A stretch of DNA of 64,000 nucleotides, taken from positions 15,067,001 to 15,131,000 of the forward strand of contig NC_079376.1 in NCBI RefSeq assembly GCF_021018895.1. The letters are read 5' to 3'. Position 1 is the stretch's first letter; every line of letters starts with the position of its first letter. Both the position numbers and the translations under genes were made by a program. The DNA is from Seriola aureovittata (taxonomy: Eukaryota; Chordata; Actinopteri; Carangiformes; Carangidae). Below the pieces are notes generated by a model. That model searched no databases, was not told the DNA's origin, and saw only the letters and a program-made list of their open reading frames with translations. Below, piece by piece: positions 13,901 through 25,866 of this stretch.

Positions 13901-16900
13901 ATTTCAAATGAACAAAAAAATTACTAAGGTTCATCGATGCCGAAATGAACTTCCTCTTTCGCTTCATGATTGAGACAACTATTTTTAAGATGAATCCCTG
14001 GACTCTTGCAAAATGTGAAGGGCATCCTTCCTCTTTTTTGACAAATCTATCATTTACCCAGGAAAAAGGTTTGATTTAATTTTTGTATATATGAAGCTAC
14101 AAAGCTGCAACTAACAAATATTTTCATTTTCCTTTAATCTGTAGTATATTTTCTAGATTACCCAGTTAATTGTTTAGCCAACTAAATGTTAGAAAATAGT
14201 GAAAAATAACCATCACAATTTTCCAGAGCAACAAGAGACAGATTCAAATGTCTTGTTTTATCTGACTAACTGTGAAAAAGCTGAAGATACTTGATTTACT
14301 GTCATAAAAGACAAAGAAAAGCACCTAATCCTCACACTGGAGAAGCTGGATCCAGTGAATGTGGGGTATTTTTGCTTGGAAAATGACTACAGCAATTAAT
14401 CATTTAGCAAATACACCAACTAACTAATTGGTTCATTGACCGATCATTTCAGCTCCACCTGAATTTAATTAATTAATTAATTAATTAATTAATTAAAGAG
14501 GACTAGATAAAAAATACAAAAAGTAATTCGCTTAAGCCACTGTGGCACATGACCAAGATGCTTAATGACCATTAATTTCAGACACTAAGATTCTGTATGT
14601 CATGTTATCAAGTGCACATGTCCAAATCTCAGATGTCTTTGTATTATTTAGGGCAGATCAAGAAGGCTAAATTTACAGTTTCATCCCATACACTGTCTTC
14701 TATCTACACTTCTGACAGTCTCAGGCTAAAGGAAACAGAGACCAGCTCTTACCATCGTGTTGGCCGTGGATGACGTTGAGAGTCCCGTCTGGAGCACCAG
14801 CATCCTGGAGCATCTTGGCCAGCAGCATGGCGCAGGTTGGCACTCGCTCTGAAGGCTTCAGAAGGTAGGTGTTGCCACATACCATGCCCATGGGGAACAT
14901 CCACAGAGGGATCATAGCAGGGAAGTTGAAGGGGGCAATGCCGGCACACACCCCAAGGGGCAGGCGGTATGTGTAAGTGTCCATGTCCTTGGTGATGGAG
15001 GGGAGGGTTTCACCAAGCATCAGAGATGTGATGCTGCAGGTGTGCTCCACAACCTCTGCAGAGGAAACATACAGAGTGTGCAACACACAGTTAATTTGTT
15101 TCATGTTATTTTCTGCAGATATGTCAAACTGTAGTAATCCACCATTTCAAGAAAAAAATATAAAGAAAAAAAAAAAAAAAAAAAAAAAAAACTGCTCAAA
15201 TAAGATTCACTTTTCCTGTTTAAAGATTTTTCATTCAAAAGGAACAACATATTTTCAGAATAAAAGCTTGACCAAATGACAAAATAAGATTTTCCACAAT
15301 GCAGTAATTGTACTGGACTGCTTATCAGGGGTGATCATTCAGAGGGCTCATAGATAGATACATTACTTATCCCCTAGGGGAAATTCATGACGTAAACCGA
15401 CCTTTGTTCCAGTTTATTGAGATACATAACTAGCATAACTCATTAACCATTCTTCCAACCACAAAGTAAAAGTGTACATTACATGCAAATGTTTACTTAT
15501 TTGTTGCCCTTTGAAAAAGGGTTCTTTGTGCACGTGTGTGAGCAACTTAAAACTTACGCAATCCTCTGAACACATCCCCCTCTGCATCTGCAAGGGTCTT
15601 TCCCTGTTCCACCGTGATGGACTTTGCAAGTTCTTTCTGAAACACAAAACAAGCGCCATCCCTTGTATTTAACTTCAGGATTAATATGAACTGAAACAAC
15701 AGGCTGTGAAGTAATGTGGGACAGGTGTAAAACATAACTTAATAAAAATCTAACTGGACAGTGCTGGTTTTCAGTTGCACCTTACACTTTCTGACCCTTT
15801 GACTTACAATGTTGTCCTTGATAAGCTGCTGATAGCGGAGAAAGACCTGCTGCCGAGCCAAGATGGAGGTCTCAGACCATGAGTGAAAGGCTCTGGAGCA
15901 GGAGTCCGCGGCAGCCAACATCTCCTCCTTTGTGGCTTTGGGCACACGGGCGATCACCTCATTGGTAGCCTGCAGAGGAGAGGGAAAAAATTAATTAGCT
16001 TCACTAATCAGGGGAGTGTTTGAGTCCAGAAAATGTTAAGTAACAGGTGCATCCTGGCAGATGTTTAACTGAGATATGTGGGCTTTCATAAATATGCAGG
16101 TCAGAGTTTATCAGAGACAAATTTCCACATTGGAAACATTTGATTGTTACGTCATGATGAAACACCTGTTGTCCAAGTGTTGCTGAGGTTTAAAAAAAAA
16201 AAAAAAAAAAAGCTTCTCATTGACCGGCAGATACTTTGTTATTTGATTTAGTTGACGTATTACAGTAAGCTGTTTTTTCATTCGGGGGAACAGAGTAAGT
16301 CATTCAACCACAGGAACCAGTTGGGAGGAACAGGCATTGTCATTCAACATTATCTAACAGGTCAAGCTTTGTAGACTTCGCTGCCATCAGCCATGTCAGT
16401 GTAGTATTATGGAGGATATACTTCAACCCAACTATGTACAGTATATAGGATGTCCCTATAAAAGAATAAGTGGTGCTCATTGATCCAGGCCAAGTGAAAT
16501 ACTTACAGGATTGTGAATATCCAGCCACTCTGAAGTCTTGGATTCAACAAACTTCCCATCGATGAACAGCTTGGTGGTGGGCTGTATGAGACACATTATG
16601 TCATATCTGGATCCAACTATCCACGTATGACATTTGATGTGAAACTTTAACAACAGACAGACAAGTGTGTACTGTTTCAACTCACCACTGAGGAGGAGTA
16701 GCACATACGGCTAATTTTAAGTGGGACCTGAGAAAAAAAACACAGCAGAGTCAGAAATCATCAAATGCAATAAATATTATCCATTATCGATAAGCTATAA
16801 TTGTAAGTTTTGTTTACTTATTTTGTAAAAAATTAAATGCACACAACCAGTTTGTTCCAGTTGCAGCCGAAGGCCTACAAGATTAATGAGCAACTACAGT

Positions 16901-17207
16901 TTGGAGTTATGAAGGGGCTTGAAGGGGACAAAGTCAAGCTGACTGGAGTGGACTGGTAGAATGAATGCATATAGAATATGCATCAAATATCTACTGAAGA
17001 GAGCAAACAACTGAAGTTAACCCCATCTGTGTGAAATAAATCAATCCAGAACTAAATCCTGCAGCACATGACCCCTGGCACTTTGTAAACAATGTGAGCT
17101 GTCAAACCTGTCTACGTCATTTGCAACGTTACTGAGATTTTTAAGGCTTGAAAACCCTCAAATCTTACCTTTGTCCGTAGCACTGATCTTAATGCTGTTG
17201 ACGCCAT
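10990..17207 (-). CDS. aldh6a1: Methylmalonate-semialdehyde dehydrogenase, mitochondrial
   Basis: Twelve coding exons on the minus strand: 17169-17207, 16686-16727, 16507-16581, 15808-15969, 15558-15636, 14753-15055, 13643-13764, 13091-13280, 12424-12605, 12137-12316, 11169-11267, 10990-11094. They join in frame to 525 aa, against about 535 in human. The enzyme is CoA-dependent and converts (methyl)malonate semialdehyde to acetyl- or propionyl-CoA in valine and thymine breakdown in the mitochondrial matrix. Visible signatures are a basic presequence ([13 protein letters not shown]), the NAD-fold segment [31 protein letters not shown], and the catalytic cysteine in [10 protein letters not shown] (about Cys307). 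The C-terminus ends MPTMGR. The gene is head-to-head with gstz1 and tail-to-tail with bbof1. No break or missing key residue was seen. Confidence 0.96.
14104..14456 (-). repeat. Teleost interspersed repeat (non-coding, likely MITE)
   Basis: This aldh6a1 intron block begins agctgcaactaac, contains agaaaatagtgaaaaat, cacaattttccagagc, caaatgtcttgttttatct and aaagacaaagaaaagca, and ends gatcatttcagctcc. I recognise this order as a very common percomorph fish repeat whose ends are rough inverted copies (agctgcaa / tttcagct). The family name is not asserted. It has no coding capacity. A second, more decayed copy lies near 51570-51800. Confidence 0.7.
14465..14496. repeat. (TTAA)n microsatellite
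   Basis: About eight TTAA units directly follow the interspersed repeat in the same aldh6a1 intron. Confidence 0.9.
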
Positions 17208-17755
17208 GATGAAAATGTTTTATTTTGCTAGGCCGACCTGATTTCACCAACTCCGCAAATATGACGGTGGCCAGCAGAAGACAGCATTCAGCTTTCTACC
17301 TCGCGCAGATGGATCACCTGTGGGCGGGCTCTGAGTAATTCCTCGGCCTGCTATTCGCTCCATGTTCGCACGCCCCAGAGAAACGCAGCCTGATTGGTCC
17401 ACTGTGGGTGCTTTATATCCAATCCCTAGTGGGGATTTTATATAATCCCGCCTTAAAAGTGAAAAGTCAACTAACCATTGGAGAAAGAAATTTCTGCAAT
17501 CTTCCATTTACAGGCAGGAAGTTATGCAACCAGGAGCTGAACTGTGACCAAGAGCCCTGCTGCAAATCACAAGAGCCGATCGTTCAGGCTGAAAGTGTTG
17601 TATTCCCATGCTATGTCTACGTGACATTATTTACTCATCATGGAAGACAAGAAGTAGGACTTTGCTGTGAAATGTGCAGGACATAACCGACGACTCTTTG
17701 AGCAAGCACAACTCATCCTACAAATAAAAGTGATAACGTTATCGCATTCACAACA
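17208..17755. promoter_or_regulatory. Shared promoter region of aldh6a1 and gstz1
   Basis: Only 548 bases separate the two divergent start codons. An inverted CCAAT box (ATTGG) lies at 17393-17397. No convincing TATA box was found for either side. The head-to-head arrangement implies a bidirectional promoter, which would couple two amino-acid catabolism genes. That coupling is inference. Confidence 0.55.
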
Positions 17756-19394
17756 ATGCTCTTGTCCTTAGTTTGCCTCGCCAAGGTACTGTAATAACAC
17801 TGTTAGCTGTTTGCTAAGTGTGTGTGCGTGCAGCAGGTCGCTAATGTGAACCATATGAAACACCAAATGTTGCCTAGTCATGGACCAAAGAGTAGGTAGG
17901 AGGGAGTTCTAGGAGCACATCCTATTGGCTACTGGAGAATGATGAGGATGTGGTCAACTTTGTAGAAAAACTGAATGCAATAGTCAAACTGTGAAAACTA
18001 TAGTCAAAGAAATGGCAACACAAACCAAGGTGAACCAGCAGACACATCAAAAGTTAACTATGTCAGGGAGGAGTGTGATGTGTTTTCGAATGGACTGAAT
18101 TCTTTCATGTGGCTTTTTGTGTTTTCAAATGGACTGAATGTTTTCATGTGGCTTTTTGTTTATAGCCTGTTCTTCATGGATACTTCAGAAGCTCCTGCTC
18201 CTGGAGGGTTCGCATTGGTAAGTGATGACACAGCACTTATCTGCTTCAACTTGTATCAAAATCATTTTGATGTCAAAAAGATGATAAACGTTTTGTGCAC
18301 CAGCTTTTGCTCTTAAAGGTATTGAATATGACCAGGTTCCAGTCAATCTAATCAAAGATGGAGGTCAGCAGGTACAATACACTTGATGCAACTATGACCT
18401 ACTTTACAAATCTATAGCATGAGATGTAACTAATTAATGTATTATAGCATTTTTATCCATGATGAAACCATGTCCAAGTTTAGACAAAATACAGTCTCAC
18501 AAAGAATCTCCATGTGCTCAAGCTCACTGAACAGTACAAAACATTAAACCCCATGCAACAAGTGCCTGCAGTGGAAATGGATGGCATCACCCTTTCTCAA
18601 TCAGTGAGTCCCGGAACTGTTCACCCGCATTATCCTGATACTGTACTTTATACAAGCAGCTGTAACAAGCCAATGACAATGTTTACGCTCACACAGCTGG
18701 CAGTGATCCAGTACATCGATGAGACCAGGCCGGGACCTCGACTCCTTCCAGCAGACCCAAAGAAACGTGCCCAGGTTCGGATGATAAGTGATCTCATTGC
18801 CTCTGGGATACAGCCGCTGCAGGTGAGTGGTTACTAAAAGAGACAGTTCAAATGGTATCATTATTTTGGTTCAGGTTGAAATAATACAATCACGTTAATG
18901 TCACAACATTGACTAATTTCACAATATCCATTAAATCCTGGATGTTTCAGAATTTGCATGTGATCCAGAAAATAGGAGCAGATAAGGTGCAGTGGTCTCA
19001 GCACTTCATTGATCGTGGTTTCCAAGGTTGGTGGAAGCTCAGCTTTATAATGACACATCCTCAAGTTATTCCCAAGGTTCATCTTTTGATATTCTTTACA
19101 ATATTACTCACATATATTATTTTGTTCTTGTCTAGCTCTTGAGCCCATTCTAAAGCAAACAGCAGGGAAGTACTGTGTAGGTGATGAGGTAAGAGCCTGG
19201 TCATCATATTAAAGCGCAACAGTGCGACTCACAGCAGACACTTTTCATTTGACTCATTTTGTACCTTTTAGATATCCATGGCTGACATCTGTTTGGTCCC
19301 TCAAGTCTACAATGCGGAGAGGTAAAGTCACCCTGAACACAAAAAGATAAACATGAATGTTATGACATTTTGTACTTGAATGAGTTAACATACA

Positions 19395-19469
<75 letters not shown>

Positions 19470-19687
19470 TTACCCTTCTGTTTACATGAAATCCACCCTG
19501 TGTATCTAAACCCTACTAAACTTTAAAAATACTATTTGTCTCTGTCTTTAATCTCCACAGGTTCAAAGTGGATGTCGGGCAGTATCCAACTATCAAAAGG
19601 TTAAATCAAACCTTACTTGAGATTGAGGCTTTCAAAGTGAGCCACCCGTCTTGCCAACCAGACACACCTGCTGATCTGCGTGCATAA
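17756..19687 (+). CDS. gstz1: Maleylacetoacetate isomerase / glutathione S-transferase zeta 1
   Basis: Nine coding exons: 17756-17785, 18166-18217, 18304-18371, 18523-18603, 18697-18822, 18951-19026, 19136-19188, 19272-19321, 19561-19687, giving 220 aa (human 216). The enzyme isomerises maleylacetoacetate to fumarylacetoacetate in phenylalanine/tyrosine breakdown and uses glutathione. The zeta-class active-site motif SSCSWRV is at residues 19-25. The N-terminal thioredoxin-like fold is followed by the all-helical GST domain with [19 protein letters not shown], and the end is DLRA. The first exon ([10 protein letters not shown]) is chosen because its donor gtactg has the right phase and its ATG is the nearest upstream one. 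It is unusual for the family and is the least certain part. AATAAA at 19733 is the likely polyadenylation signal. Confidence 0.93.
19388..19468. repeat. Compound (TACA)n-(CA)n microsatellite
   Basis: A TACA tetranucleotide tract (about 19388-19421) passes into a CA dinucleotide tract ending near 19468, inside the last gstz1 intron. Confidence 0.9.
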
Positions 19688-20216
19688 AATAACAGCTCGA
19701 CAGCCGTAGACATACAACTTTATACATTCTTAAATAAAACACTTTGAAAATAATCCTATTTCAGTGCCATTTTTTCAAATGACTTTAAGGATTAAGGAGA
19801 CTGAATTTTGACATATTTATTAGCATTTTGATAAAAATGTTTTAACCATTTTGCCTAGTCTAGCACTTTACTGTCAAATATGTACCAATATGTGAGGAAG
19901 AGGAACAGGAAATGAAGTAATGTGTAAAAAACACAGATCACAGATTTGTTATGCAAAGTGCCCAACTCTTGCAGCTTATTGGCTGTATGGTGGAAGCATG
20001 GATGGTTATTGAAGAGACTCAGGAATAAAAAATAAAAAAAGAGGCTACAGTAAAGTGTAAGCTGTCAAACACATCATTACAATTATATAATATGTAAAGA
20101 AAAAGAGCCACGTAGAAAAATAACTTAAGACAAATACACTTGGACATACTAGATTGCAGCTTCATTCTCCATTTTTAAAGATTAGAAAACAATTGTCCTG
20201 CTTGGATTTCTTCTTG

Positions 20217-20482
20217 TCACTTGTCATCAGGTACCTCCACTGTGCACTTGACTGTGTCGTTGTAGAAGGTACCAGAGCAGTCCGAGCCACCGAACACCAG
20301 CAATGTGCACCGGACTTTGACGTTTTTACCCTGTTCGTGCTTGTCAGTGTCTGTTAGGAAGGAGCAGCCCAAACTTATCATGCTGTGTCCAGCACGAGGC
20401 TTGGAGCAAAGCACAGGAGATGCCACTGAACTCCACATGTTGGTATCTGAGGAGAAATCAAGGCAGGACTCCTGTAACATAT

Positions 20483-20521
<39 letters not shown>

Positions 20522-23475
20522 CAACAAATATAAATATATATATATATATATATATGCTACATACCAACCTTATTAAACAATTATGGACTGTAATGGATCA
20601 CACTGATACAGTACTGTATTTACATGGATTGAATTGATGGCAGAAATTATGTGAGAGGATCAGTACTCACCAGTGCTGAAGATATGCAAGTCTTGCAGGG
20701 CTCCAATTGCACTGCAGCCCCCACTGACTAAAATCCTGTTGTCTGAAACTGGGAGTGCTGCATGAAACCTGCCCATGTACATGCAAGAGGGTTTTGTCTG
20801 TACCATTATTCTTCTATAGCTAGTCTTTACATATTTTTTTAAAACTACTCATTTGTATTATTTCATGTTAAGCTAGAAAAAAAATGCACAAAGATGGTAT
20901 AATTGTGTCACTAGAGAGTGAGAGATAATATTTGGTGTTAAAACCCATTAGATTCAAATACAGTTTCTGTCCAACACATAAAAATACTGAAACCAGATGG
21001 GTACATCAATGACATTTCTCAAGGTTGATTAGCTCTGTACTCACCCTCGAGGCAGTGGTGGCATGTTCCCACACTTCACAGCTGTGTACTCCATGAACCC
21101 TTTACACAGTAAGGACACAAAAAAAAATATCAGTCTAAACCTAGACACAAACATTACCACTTAATGCACCCAACAAATCACATCTTACCCAGATCTAGAA
21201 CATGGAGATCATTAAGGTAGGTTGCAGTCTTCCGGCCACCAAATATTATCAACCTCTGTGAGAGAAGCGTGGCCGAGTGCCTGTTCAATACAAACATCAT
21301 GATGTTATTGATGGAGAAAAAGAAAACATCAAGGTTACAGTTAATTTACTGTAGCCGTTTTCAAAAAGACACGGACCCAAACCGAGGCAGAGGTCTGTCT
21401 CCCTCCACAATGGGCTGGTACCAGAGTTCAAACTCTGGGTTGAAGATGTACAAAGCATTACTGCAGGATTTATCCCCAGAAGAAGTGCCCGGCTGGACTC
21501 CGCCAAAGACAAAAAGCTCTTTCTTATAAAACACTGCAGAGTGATATGCCAAAGTTGGAACATTCCCTTTTGCCTACAGGAGGTAAATCCACAAAAACAA
21601 TCTCTACTTCAGTATTTGATAAGAATTTGAGAGCTGCAATATGCAAGTAACGTGCAACAAACCCACAGTGACAAGTTTCCACTTCCAGGTCAGGGTATTA
21701 AGGATGTACAGCTCGCTGTAGCGCTGACCCTCCCTCAGGCCACCGTAAACAAAGACTGACTTGGAGTCTGGGTCATAGGTCGCAGAGTGTCCCCGGGCAC
21801 ACAGTGGTACAGATTCAGACAGAGAGGAGTTCATGGGGAACCAGAAGTCACTGTCTGGGAAGAGGCCAGGTAACCAAATATGACAAAAGCACATGGAAAT
21901 ACATTCAATTTAAATAGGTATTTTATGGCCTTCTTATTTGTCTTGATTTCTCCTTTGGTGCTATACGCTATAAATGAACTCCACCAACCTAACTCAAGCT
22001 TCCACAGGGAGTCCTTGCAGTAGTTTTGATCTGCCGTCTCCCCTCCAATGAGGATGGCAGTGTCAGGGTCACTCAGACACATCGTATGGCTCCAGCGAGC
22101 CGATGGACACACTGAAACTAAATCAAGATATTAGCCAGACCCCATTTTGTGCATTCATATGTGACCAAAAGATAGGTGTAATGTTTTTATTCCTGACCTT
22201 CTCTGTTCGCATTCTTTATCTGCACTGTCATTTCTTCTTGGCTGTTCATCCTGGACAGTCTCTTTTTCTTGGGGGTTGAAGCCTGGTCTATGTCCTCAGC
22301 AAGGCTGTCCATGTCCTCAGAGCTCCATGTCAGGTAGCCTCTCTTATTAATTACTGTCCGCCTGGGTGTCTTGTCCTTTACGAGACATAGAATCAATTAT
22401 ATACACCACATGCATACCTTAATAAGTTTGCAAGCATGGCTCTTACCGTAGGCCAAACTGGCGGTTTATTTCCCACAGTGGAATCACTGGTGTCGATTCT
22501 ATTCACTTGGATCTCAGCAAAGCAAACACTATCACCCAACTGTGAGGAACAGCTAGTCATCTGTAAGAGAGGACGATGAAGAAAACTTGCAACAAAAGCG
22601 TAGACGACTGCAAAACAATTTTAACCCTACTTATCTTACCGTTTCATTTGCAGCACTTTCATGTAATGTGCTGGAGAGATCAGTTGCAGTGTGCTGTTCT
22701 GGGAACAGACATTTCCTTTGAACCAGAGGAGTACTGCTGAAGACACTGGCTTTATCCTGTGGCTGGGCACAAGTCATTGCATGAAACAAAAAACTGAAAA
22801 CCCCACAGACTGTGCTTGTAAACTGCGCCTCTTCAACTACAACCAATATTAATAAGTTTCATGGTCGGATTTTGCATTACAAGTTTTGAAATTCTTATGG
22901 TTGATTTCCTAATGGTAAGCCTCAACAGGGGACGGTTAACTTTCATTTACTGAAAAGCTCATACCTCTCCACACACTGTGAGCACAATCTTGCCATAAAC
23001 TCCTCTCCTGCCCCTCTCTGCTGCCACTGTGACAATGTCCGTGCTCCAGTCACCTTCCCAGGTAAGGCACCTGAGCTCAAAGATGATTTAACAAATTTAG
23101 ACATGAGACACTTTTTTTTGTTTTGTATGGTAAGTATCTATTTCCTCCACATACCTTGCTTGAACTGACAGAGTCCCAATATTCTGGGACTGTACCTCTG
23201 CACTGACCAGAACATCAACTGAGATTGTTGTGTCACTGCCTGGCCACTCTCCTAGACCAAAGATGACCAGCTGTTTGGGCAGAGGCAGCGGGATGTGGAC
23301 TTGGAAGCACCTTCGGTTGGATTTGCTGCCAAAGGAAAGAACTGGTCAACGTGTTTGAATGGCTGTGTTTGGGGAAAACGGCTGCATGGAGGTTTTCAGA
23401 AAGGTAGCTATACCTGATAAACTGGCGTGGAGCGTCTCGCAGAGACCAAAGGACATAAAAATTCAGCCTCCCCAT
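20217..23475 (-). CDS. Six-blade kelch-repeat protein, not firmly identified
   Basis: Thirteen coding exons on the minus strand: 23414-23475, 23155-23325, 22965-23070, 22640-22756, 22447-22560, 22198-22375, 21989-22111, 21667-21854, 21377-21573, 21189-21280, 21045-21099, 20671-20768, 20217-20446. All are phase-consistent and give 576 aa. Residues from about 250 to the end form a kelch propeller. Six blades each carry a glycine doublet: ILIGGE, VFVYGG, LFVFGG, LIIFGG, ILVSGG, LLVFGG. Residues 1-117 (start MGRLNFYVLWSLRDAPRQF) look beta-rich and match nothing I can name. Residues 118-249 are a polar linker with a PKKKRLSR basic patch. The propeller resembles RABEPK-type kelch proteins, and the gene may be the fish 'kelch repeat-containing protein' (krcp), but I am not sure. 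Donor gtccgt at 21376 is weak. The gene is tail-to-tail with gstz1. Confidence 0.85.
20487..20555. repeat. Two facing (AT)n tracts
   Basis: Two alternating AT tracts (about 20490-20519 and 20534-20555) lie either side of a short AC-containing spacer in the last intron of the kelch gene. Such sequence can fold back on itself. Confidence 0.85.
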
Positions 23476-23640
23476 GTTGTTTCAGGGTCGTAGGTGACTG
23501 TTCTAGCAGAGACGTCGCACTATGAAATCCCGCAAAATTGGGTGCAAAATGGAGCTTCGGTAAACGCTTGTGATTGGCTGAACAGAGCTCGAGGTCGCTG
23601 TAAAAACGCACACCTGTGACGCATCACAATTAATTGACTG
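23476..23640 (-). promoter_or_regulatory. Proximal promoter of the kelch gene
   Basis: Immediately upstream of the ATG at 23475. An ATTGG (CCAAT box as seen on the other strand) lies at 23573-23577, about 100 bases from the start codon. There is no clear TATA box. The transcription start was not located. Confidence 0.4.
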
Positions 23641-25866
23641 TGTTACCAGGAGTCAGTGTGCAGTGCACATAGAGGCGGCTCAATTTAGCTAATTTAGTGC
23701 CGTATTTGGCCAAATATTACTGAACAGAACTGATTTTTTTTTCTCCCATGGATTTTTTTTTTATCAATGGCTTGCCGCACCTGTGCAAACAACTTAAGTA
23801 GAACTACTAATTAATTACAGCCATAAATACATGGTTTATTTTCAGATATGTTTTTTAAATATACATATATATAGCCTATATGAGGGCACTCTGAGCCATT
23901 TTTATAGGAAAACCACAGATTACAGCTATAATGTTAAGAAAAAATTTATAAAAGTCATCAAACAGACAAGTAGAAGTCGTAAGTTTGAATTGATTGATTG
24001 GAGATTACAGGAAAAGTAAAAAGCTCTACACACAACTTAAATGATTTAATACAATACAACAACACCTTACACTAGTCTGTGTGTCTGCAGAGCATAATCT
24101 GCTCCACTGACACAAAAATAAATAAATGAAACATGAAATTTTGATGGGTGGTGTAGATAATATATTCATAACTGTATATTTATTGAAAAATTTAGTTTTA
24201 TCTGCAAAAGAAAGCATAAAGATTTATCAGTACATTCATTAATTTACTGCATATATCCTGTCCACACCTTTCAAAATAATCAAATCATCAGTAATTATTA
24301 AATTCTAACTGAAGATTTTAGTTATAACTAAAACACAACATATTTGGAGAAGTGTCATATAAGAACAATTTAAGAATATGTCTATCTCACTTTTTTAGAA
24401 ATCCAGTAAAACATGTATGACACTCAATGTAACTCTGGATTCCGACTGGCCTTTAGGGACAGCTGAAAATAAAACCTGGTTTCATCAGCCCCTCTGTAAC
24501 AATGACATCAATCCCCTAATGCCACAATTTAATGGACACACAAGGGACCATCCTGAAGCGCTTTCTAATCCTGGAACTGCAGTGAGACTGTTATGAAATG
24601 AGACACTACACACACCAGCAGTCTTAATGACATTTTTCAAGTTAATCATGCTGCAACATTTAGCTTCTGTACAAGAAACTACTAATTACTGTTCAAAGTG
24701 TTTTTCTTTTTTAGAGTTGATCTAATCCTCAAATTAATCACAATAACAATTAGACAATCTTCTCTTTATTGTGGAATATAAATTTCAGGAACAAATATTA
24801 TCATAACCTACAGTGAAGGTACAGTACAGCAAACATGGGAGGCTTTAAACCGGTTGCTTTACATTGTGTACGGTGTTAGCAGCCAAATTTGTGACATCTT
24901 TGGAAACATGCGCACAAGTGAACATGGTAGAAGCGTTGATTTTAAAAACAGGATGAAACAAAACTATCCAACACAACCAAATCCAAAGTAGTGGATTGAT
25001 GCACGGAGGATATTCAAAAACAAACACACTGACTTTCACTTCCATAGACCTGCAGCGCACAAAACACATTTAGATTAACTATTACAACTGCTCCCTATTT
25101 CCGAAACAGCAAAGTAAAAGGTGGGAGGGCAAATGTAAATATTGAATCTATATTACATAATAAGAGCTTTATGTGATAAGGGATGGCTTTTATTTGTGTC
25201 ATAAAAAGCACACTCTGAAAAACTGTTACCACTTGCTTCAGTACATTCAACTTAATTCTTTTACCAACACACCACTATGATAGAAAACATGTCTGTGCAC
25301 AGAGGTTGTGTTCATAATTGTATTTTCCATTATCACGATTGGATTTAGCACAGATAAAAAATAATTTACGCTACAAAGCAGGAGGATAAATACAAGTAAC
25401 AACAACAAAGCAACAGAACAATCATAATCATAAAAAGTGCACGCATACACACACGCAACGGAAAACCTCCATTTCTTTAGAGCACTGCTGATTAAGCACC
25501 TGGCTTGGTGAAATATATTCTCTGCAGGTGTTCCCTGATCACTGCTACCATAGAAATCTTACGGCAGAAGACAATATATGTTTTATGATGGGCACTTGAC
25601 CAAATAGCACAGTGCATACATGGGAACATGGCACCTATGCAAGGCTTCTTTAAATATATATCAGCAAGACATTGGAGCAAATGTTGGAGCAGAACTATCT
25701 GACAATATATGTAAATTCAACATGTGGCAACACAAGCTGGTAGTGATAAAAATAGATATGCCTATATTTAACTTTTTATATTATAACTTAATTTTTTTCC
25801 CAAGTATGGAATCAAAAATAATTCATTGTTATTAAGAATAACATTCTTAAACAATAGATTGACATC
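23641..25866. other. Between kelch gene and tmed8; mostly tmed8 3' UTR
   Basis: AT-rich sequence without supportable coding exons on either strand. Its right part, next to the tmed8 stop codon, is probably tmed8 3' untranslated region. Several minus-strand polyadenylation hexamers (read as tttatt on the plus strand) occur, for example near 24764 and 25191. Confidence 0.5.
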
